Source: Rhizopus arrhizus (taxonomy: Eukaryota; Mucoromycota; Mucoromycetes; Mucorales; Rhizopodaceae). From it: 64,000 nt of DNA. The notes beneath the pieces were generated by a model that saw nothing but the letters and a program-made list of their open reading frames with translations, did no database searches and was not told the DNA's origin. This document shows positions 59,009 through 64,000 of the stretch, one piece after another. A program made the position numbers and the translations under genes. The number at the start of each line of letters is the position of its first letter. Position 1 is the stretch's first letter. The stretch is taken from assembly GCA_024220505.1 (NCBI GenBank), contig JAKZZE010000008.1:1736001-1800000 (forward strand), written 5' to 3'.

Positions 59009-59915
59009 TTAAGCGCTATGAATTAAACCTAGCAGCATATTTTTCTCTTATTATGTTTTATTCATATTTGACCGACAATTTGTTTTTGCATTAACCGACA
59101 AACTAAATCTTGCCTTTTGACAGTTATATTTGTTTAAACTTTATCTTTATTTAACGTCAGTTATATTTTAATTAACCGACAACCGTTTTTTTTATAACCG
59201 CCAATTATATCTTTTTGTAACCAACAATATCCACCAGCCGGCTCATACATAAAAAAAAAAAAAAAAAAATATCCACCAGCCGGACTGTACTGCTCCTTGG
59301 GACACCATAGTTTTTTGTCCGGCAGTTCAATAAACTCCGGGCACCAGCGACACTGTATTTTTCCTTTGGGACAATATATGAGCAATTCTTTTTTTTTTTT
59401 TTTTTTTTTTTAATCTATCATAAGCTCATTTCGCTTCTGATCAACTTGACAACAGAGGGGAGCCAGGACCAATATATAATTTCTAAAATATTTAGGGAAA
59501 ATAGCCAGATAATTATTTGTCTGAGAGTTATTGGGGTATTAGATGTATTAACAAGTAGGCTTTGAATAAAAAAATATTCGCTTCTACTTTACATGCCTTT
59601 TGAAAAGTGTCTAATAATGTTTTTGAAATGATCCCCAAATTTTTTAACGCGACTCTTTTCAAAGCTTGCAATGATCTCTAAATAAAACTTAAAATTGTCT
59701 AATAAAATTTTTCAATCGTCTCGAATATGGTTTAAAGCATATGTCTTTCTGTTTAATAAAACATCTGTCTTTTTCTGGTATTTTCTGAGTTCATAAAATA
59801 AGCTTTTAAATTACAAAAAAAAAAAAAGATAAAAAATCTCAAAGCCGCCTCTTTTCTTATTTTTGGCTTCTCCCCTCCTATTTCTATATATTAAACAAGA
59901 AAGAGAGAGTGTGTG
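59009..59915. other. Repeat-bearing interval upstream of the PAK-like kinase
   Basis: 59070–59240 has five degenerate copies of an ACCGACAA motif spaced 30–60 bp. ATCCACCAGCCGG occurs twice (near 59228 and 59270) around a 20 bp A run, and a T run follows at about 59390–59411. The last 300 bp are AT-rich promoter-like sequence for the kinase gene. Confidence 0.55.
59070..59285. repeat. Degenerate ACCGACAA repeats and a duplicated ATCCACCAGCCGG
   Basis: Short AT-rich units each end in (T)AACCGACAA or a close variant. The duplicated 13-mer flanks an A homopolymer. It may be a terminal region of a mobile element; no coding function is seen. Confidence 0.55.
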
Positions 59916-61714
59916 ATGGGAAATACTAATTCAACTTCATCTGTCTACTCAGCTCCTAATGGACATCATTCTATTCGATCCTTTCGTACCAAGAAAAAAT
60001 TGAGAAGTTTTGGATCAAGTCTGACACTAGATAAACTTGAACTATCTTCTCAAAAAGCTAATGCTTGGAAAAAACAATTTGGAGAAAAAATATTAGATAT
60101 TAGTAAACCAACAAAGTTTGAACATGGTATTCATGTTGAATATGACGATGGCAGTGGAAAGTTTATGGTAAAATAAGATAATTATGTTATAAAAAGAAGG
60201 GGTAATAACTTGAATATTAGGGACTACCTGATGTTTGGCAAGAAAGTTTTCCTAGTAGTGATGTATTAGATACAACTTTTATTCATCCAAGTCTTGTACC
60301 TCAATGTAAATTATATATTAAATATTCAGCTAGCAAATACTTATTCATAAAGTAGCATCGCATGATTCTTGTATAGGACAACCTTATAATGTAAAACATC
60401 ATATTCACGTAGAATTAGATCCAAACGGTATGGGATTTAAAGGTCTACCAAAAGCATGGAGTGAGACTCTTTCAAAGCGTGCAGATGATGCTTACTCTGA
60501 CTTGGATGGATCGACAATGACAAGTTCAAGGAAATCTTCTGTGAAACAACATGACATGGACGATATCGCAGATAATCCAATGACTAACCCAGAGTCTATC
60601 TATACTGATTTTGCGCTTATTGCTGAAGGAGAATCTGGTCCAATGTTTGTTGCGAAACATGTGGCAACAGATCGAACTGTAAATATCAATATGCCCATAT
60701 ATGTCTATCCCTTATTAACCCAGGTTGTGGTGTAGGTAGCTATTAAGAAAATCTCAAAAAGTGCTTCACTCAAGTTGAGCAAAATAAGAAATGAGTTGAT
60801 AACAATGAAAATGAGCAGGCATCCCAATGTAGTTGAATTCATCACAAGCTATGTTACAAAAGATGAAATTTGGGTAAGCATTATAAATAACGTTTAGATG
60901 TACGTGCTTATGTGGAGTGTATAGGTTGTTATGGAATACATGGATGTTGCACTATCAGATATACTTTCAATAGAAATCGATTGTGATGGAAACCAAATAA
61001 GATTAGAAGAATGCGTTATTGCTCGTATTACAAGAGACATTTTAAGAGCCTTGACGCGTATTCATAAATTGAATCGCATTCATCGTGACATTCGAAGTGA
61101 TAATATCTTGTTGAACAGCAGAGGAGAGGTCAAGCTAAGTAAGCACATTGCGTAATTAAAAAGAAAAAGTAAAATTAACGCTAGAGTAGCTGATTTTGGT
61201 CAATGTGCTCAATTGACAAAGCTACAGCCTAAAAGAAATTCAATTGTTGGAACACCTTATTGGATGGCACCAGAGCTTATCAAAGGACAATATTATGATG
61301 ATAAAGTAGATATATGGAGCTTAGGTATTCTTCTTGTTGAAATGGCACAAAATAATCCGCCTTATGTTGAACTTCCACCACTCAAGGTGAGCACAATACA
61401 GATGCTGGCTAATGTTTATTAATCATCCGTAGGCACTTTATTTAATTGCATCGAATGGAATACCTCCACTTCAAGAACCTGAGCGTTGGTCAGATGAGTT
61501 TAAAGATTTCTTACAACTATGTATTACATTGGATCCAGCACAAAGACCTGATGCCAATACACTCTTAAGAGTAAGTTTTCAACATTATCACTATGCAAAA
61601 TAATAACAATAATAATGATAGCATCCATTTATACTTTCATTTGCTGGAACAACCGAAGACATGGTTCAATTAATCGAAAAAGCAAAAATGATTGAACAGA
61701 CACTTTTAGTCTAA
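59916..61714 (+). CDS. PAK/Ste20-type protein kinase with two CRIB motifs
   Basis: Eight exons, 59916–60167, 60221–60305, 60356–60678, 60736–60873, 60925–61138, 61190–61386, 61433–61570 and 61622–61714, coding for 479 aa with closing phases. PAK kinases are activated by Cdc42/Rac-GTP and control polarity and MAPK cascades. N-terminus MGNTNS is a myristoylation signal candidate. CRIB 1: [16 protein letters not shown] then GLPDVW (62–90). CRIB 2: [16 protein letters not shown] then GLPKAW (119–147). Kinase: glycine loop [10 protein letters not shown] (first Gly is Ala), VAIKK (K224), catalytic loop HRDIRSDN (Lys replaced by Arg323), TDFGQ (339) and GTPYWMAPE. The acceptor at 60355 was chosen because the later TATAG would give a stop. 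It is tail to tail with ORC5, 66 bp between stops. Confidence 0.9.
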
Positions 61715-61780
61715 TCTATTTATTTACACACACTTATATATAATAACTAATAACAATAATAATGTATGTTATATACCCTC

Positions 61781-63353
61781 TTATACAAAATCATAAAGAT
61801 ATTTATCTACTTCAAATCGAACATTCTTTGCTATTGATCTTATAAATTCAAAGTTTACGTTACATTTATATTTTACTCCATCCAACTTGTCCATCGCTGT
61901 TGTTCTCACTAACAATCGAAGCGTTGTCAAACTTGTAATCTACTATAATAATTAGCGTATCATTACCATAAGCGTCTATTTATCTGTGTACCTGAAGCTG
62001 TATGTCAATTGTATCTTCAAGTGGTTCATCTAGAATGCTATAAAAAATAGCTAGCATACGTTCTACAGGAAAAGCCTTGGGTCCCAATAACTGTTGTCGC
62101 ATCTTGCCGCCCGACTTATCTACCGCACCCTTTCGCGTTCCACCGCCCCTCTTTTTCTTTCTCTCCTCTGTTGATTTTGCAAAATAACGTACATCAAATC
62201 GTGGTGGATTATAAGAAGCCAAATAGGATGCAATCAGTAAAAACTTGGTATAATATGGCAACTCAAATTCAGCTTTTCCTGCTCTGTTCCTTGTTGCCGT
62301 CCCTTCATCTGTTTCCTGTGACCATTCACTACTCGAGATCTCGCGTAAGTACAGCTTTTCTGTGGCATCTGCAAAGTATGGTTGTGCCAGTTTGACCAAT
62401 TTGTTTGTCTCGGCTGGTTGAGCAATACCTTCCTTAAGCGGCTTAATGTAAACTGGAAATAAAAGTGCTGCAAAGTATCGAAGCTCATTCAGATCTTTAC
62501 AATTATGACAAAAGATGGAATAAATGATTTCTGCAAACCCTGAATAAAATTCATTCGTCAACTCGACCTGTTCCTCATCGTCTGTTTGAATCACGGAAGG
62601 TTTAAAATCAAATTGTAATATCTTGAGTGTATCTTCTTTAGAATATTCTGAAAATTTGATAAGTAAAGGTTCGACTGCTCCTCCTTTGACTCTAAACTTT
62701 TCGAATGGAATATTGGATATTAAAATAACACAAATATCTCTTTCCGTCTAGCAATATTTTTTAATAAAAAATAGGCACGCATTACTATTATTATTATTAT
62801 TATTTTTACTTACTAGTTCGGATAATCGAAGTAAAGAAGATAATATATTGTTTGGTATATCTCTCAAACGTTCGCCTCTATCCAACATCTACCATTGTTT
62901 ATTAACATCAATGCTAAGCTATATAAAATACCCTTTACCAAAAAAGCCGGTTGCTTATCTCCTATTCCACTTTCACGTATGGCTCTTATGAATTGTTGCA
63001 CTGTGTCTATTCTTTGATATGAGGTATAGCTGTTGTTATAATTAGGTTCATGTCCGCAAAATCCATCGATCGCGTGTTGAAATAAAAGACGTGGTGTAAA
63101 GCTCTCTACACAATTCACAAATGAGACTGAGCTTCCTTGGCGATCGTTCAATATTCTTTTCAAGACAGCTGTTTTTCCTGTAGATGGTGGACCATAAATA
63201 AAGATACTTTGTGGTTTCGACGGCTATGTAGAACAATAAAAGAATTTAATTTTTGTTGATTGCACAACTCGAGTTTATTACAGATTCAAATAATTGGCTT
63301 AAAAAGTGAATTTGTTCACTTCTTCCAGGAAAACTTTCGCAAAGCTGACACAT
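61781..63353 (-). CDS. ORC5: Origin recognition complex subunit 5
   Basis: Five exons, 63282–63353, 62939–63223, 62814–62888, 61992–62747 and 61781–61939, coding for 448 aa with phases closing. Orc5 is an AAA+ subunit of the complex that marks replication origins and loads MCM. Seen: the opening CESFPGRSEQIHFLSQLF, Walker A IYGPPSTGKT (K41), Walker B-type FLMLDRGERLRD (D122), sensor-like CVILISNIPF, and a conserved C-terminus (TSLTTLRLLVRTTAMDKLD … YKCNVNFEFIRSIAKNVRF). A short basic insert ERKKKRGGGTRKG lies in exon 4. The start is the only Met that keeps FPGR in phase. ORC5 starts 208 bp from the divergent ubiquitin–eL40 gene. Confidence 0.92.
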
Positions 63354-63561
63354 TTCTAAAAGAAATAGAAAATCATTTTGATGTGCGTTTTTTTAGTACT
63401 GACCGGAATAAAACAAGTCACACCGGAGAGACAAAGGGAGAGGAGCCTTAAACACGCCAAGCATGTTTCGATATTCCCCTCTCCCTCTCTATTAATAAGG
63501 TAAAAATGCAAACCAACAGCCAGAATCCATCCATCCTCATCTGTTTGATATAGTTTTTACT
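63354..63561. promoter_or_regulatory. Shared divergent promoter, ORC5 / ubiquitin–eL40
   Basis: 208 bp between the two start codons. It contains a TC-rich tract (CCCCTCTCCCTCTC, near 63476) just upstream of the ubiquitin gene, as is common before ribosomal-protein genes. Factor binding is not claimed. Confidence 0.6.

Positions 63562-64000
<439 letters not shown>

Noticed and set aside
60300..60390. Acceptor TATAG at 60371–60375 for exon 3 of the PAK-like gene
   Set aside because: Creates an in-frame TGA; the upstream GTAG acceptor at 60355 keeps the frame and yields the CRIB 2 context.

Overview
The window is nuclear DNA of an early-diverging filamentous fungus, almost certainly Mucorales and most likely Rhizopus. 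The evidence is AT-rich intergenic DNA, many short GT–AG introns (mostly 45–65 bp), secreted GH28 polygalacturonases of 383 aa that look like the expanded Rhizopus RPG family, and fungal core genes (Las1, Orc5, Pom33/TMEM33, ubiquitin–eL40). The organism assignment is inference; no search could be run.

Layout. 1–6912: 3' two-thirds of a neurofibromin/IRA-type RasGAP (+). 7348–8561: polygalacturonase copy 1 (–). 8562–11947: no gene. 11948–17230: a non-LTR retrotransposon with both ORFs open, an A-rich tail and an 11–14 bp target-site duplication. 17242–20046: no gene. 20047–25213: two nearly identical polygalacturonase genes, head to head on the arms of a 1.59 kb inverted repeat around a 2 kb spacer. 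25643–28349: sialate O-acetylesterase-like gene (+) tail to tail with a six-exon G-protein alpha gene (–). 29716–30941: decayed DNA transposon with terminal inverted repeats. 31484–43436: compact gene block: Yap1/Pap1-like bZIP, an unrecognised nuclear-looking protein, a TPR-like Ett1/Nro1-type protein, LAS1, a second bZIP, a MaoC-type dehydratase and a TPR–MYND protein. 43437–53513: gene-poor apart from a GNAT acetyltransferase and a candidate spliced, structured non-coding RNA (about 51.1–52.14 kb). 53514–55385: a coding relic and a dead Tc1/mariner element. 55716–56977: POM33/TMEM33-like gene and a small mitochondrial-type membrane protein. 57463–59390: broken mobile-element-type ORFs and repeats. 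59916–64000: a PAK-type kinase with two CRIB motifs, ORC5, and the start of ubiquitin–eL40.

Themes. Signalling genes are well represented (RasGAP, G alpha, PAK, two bZIP factors), but nothing shows they act in one pathway. Genes are packed tail-to-tail (35–67 bp between stops) or head-to-head (132–209 bp between starts). Mobile elements and the inverted duplication lie in the gene-poor gaps. The strongest leads are the polygalacturonase inverted repeat, the LINE whose ORF1 begins at the target-site junction, the dual-CRIB kinase, a TAG/+1 frame break in LAS1, and the structured RNA candidate.
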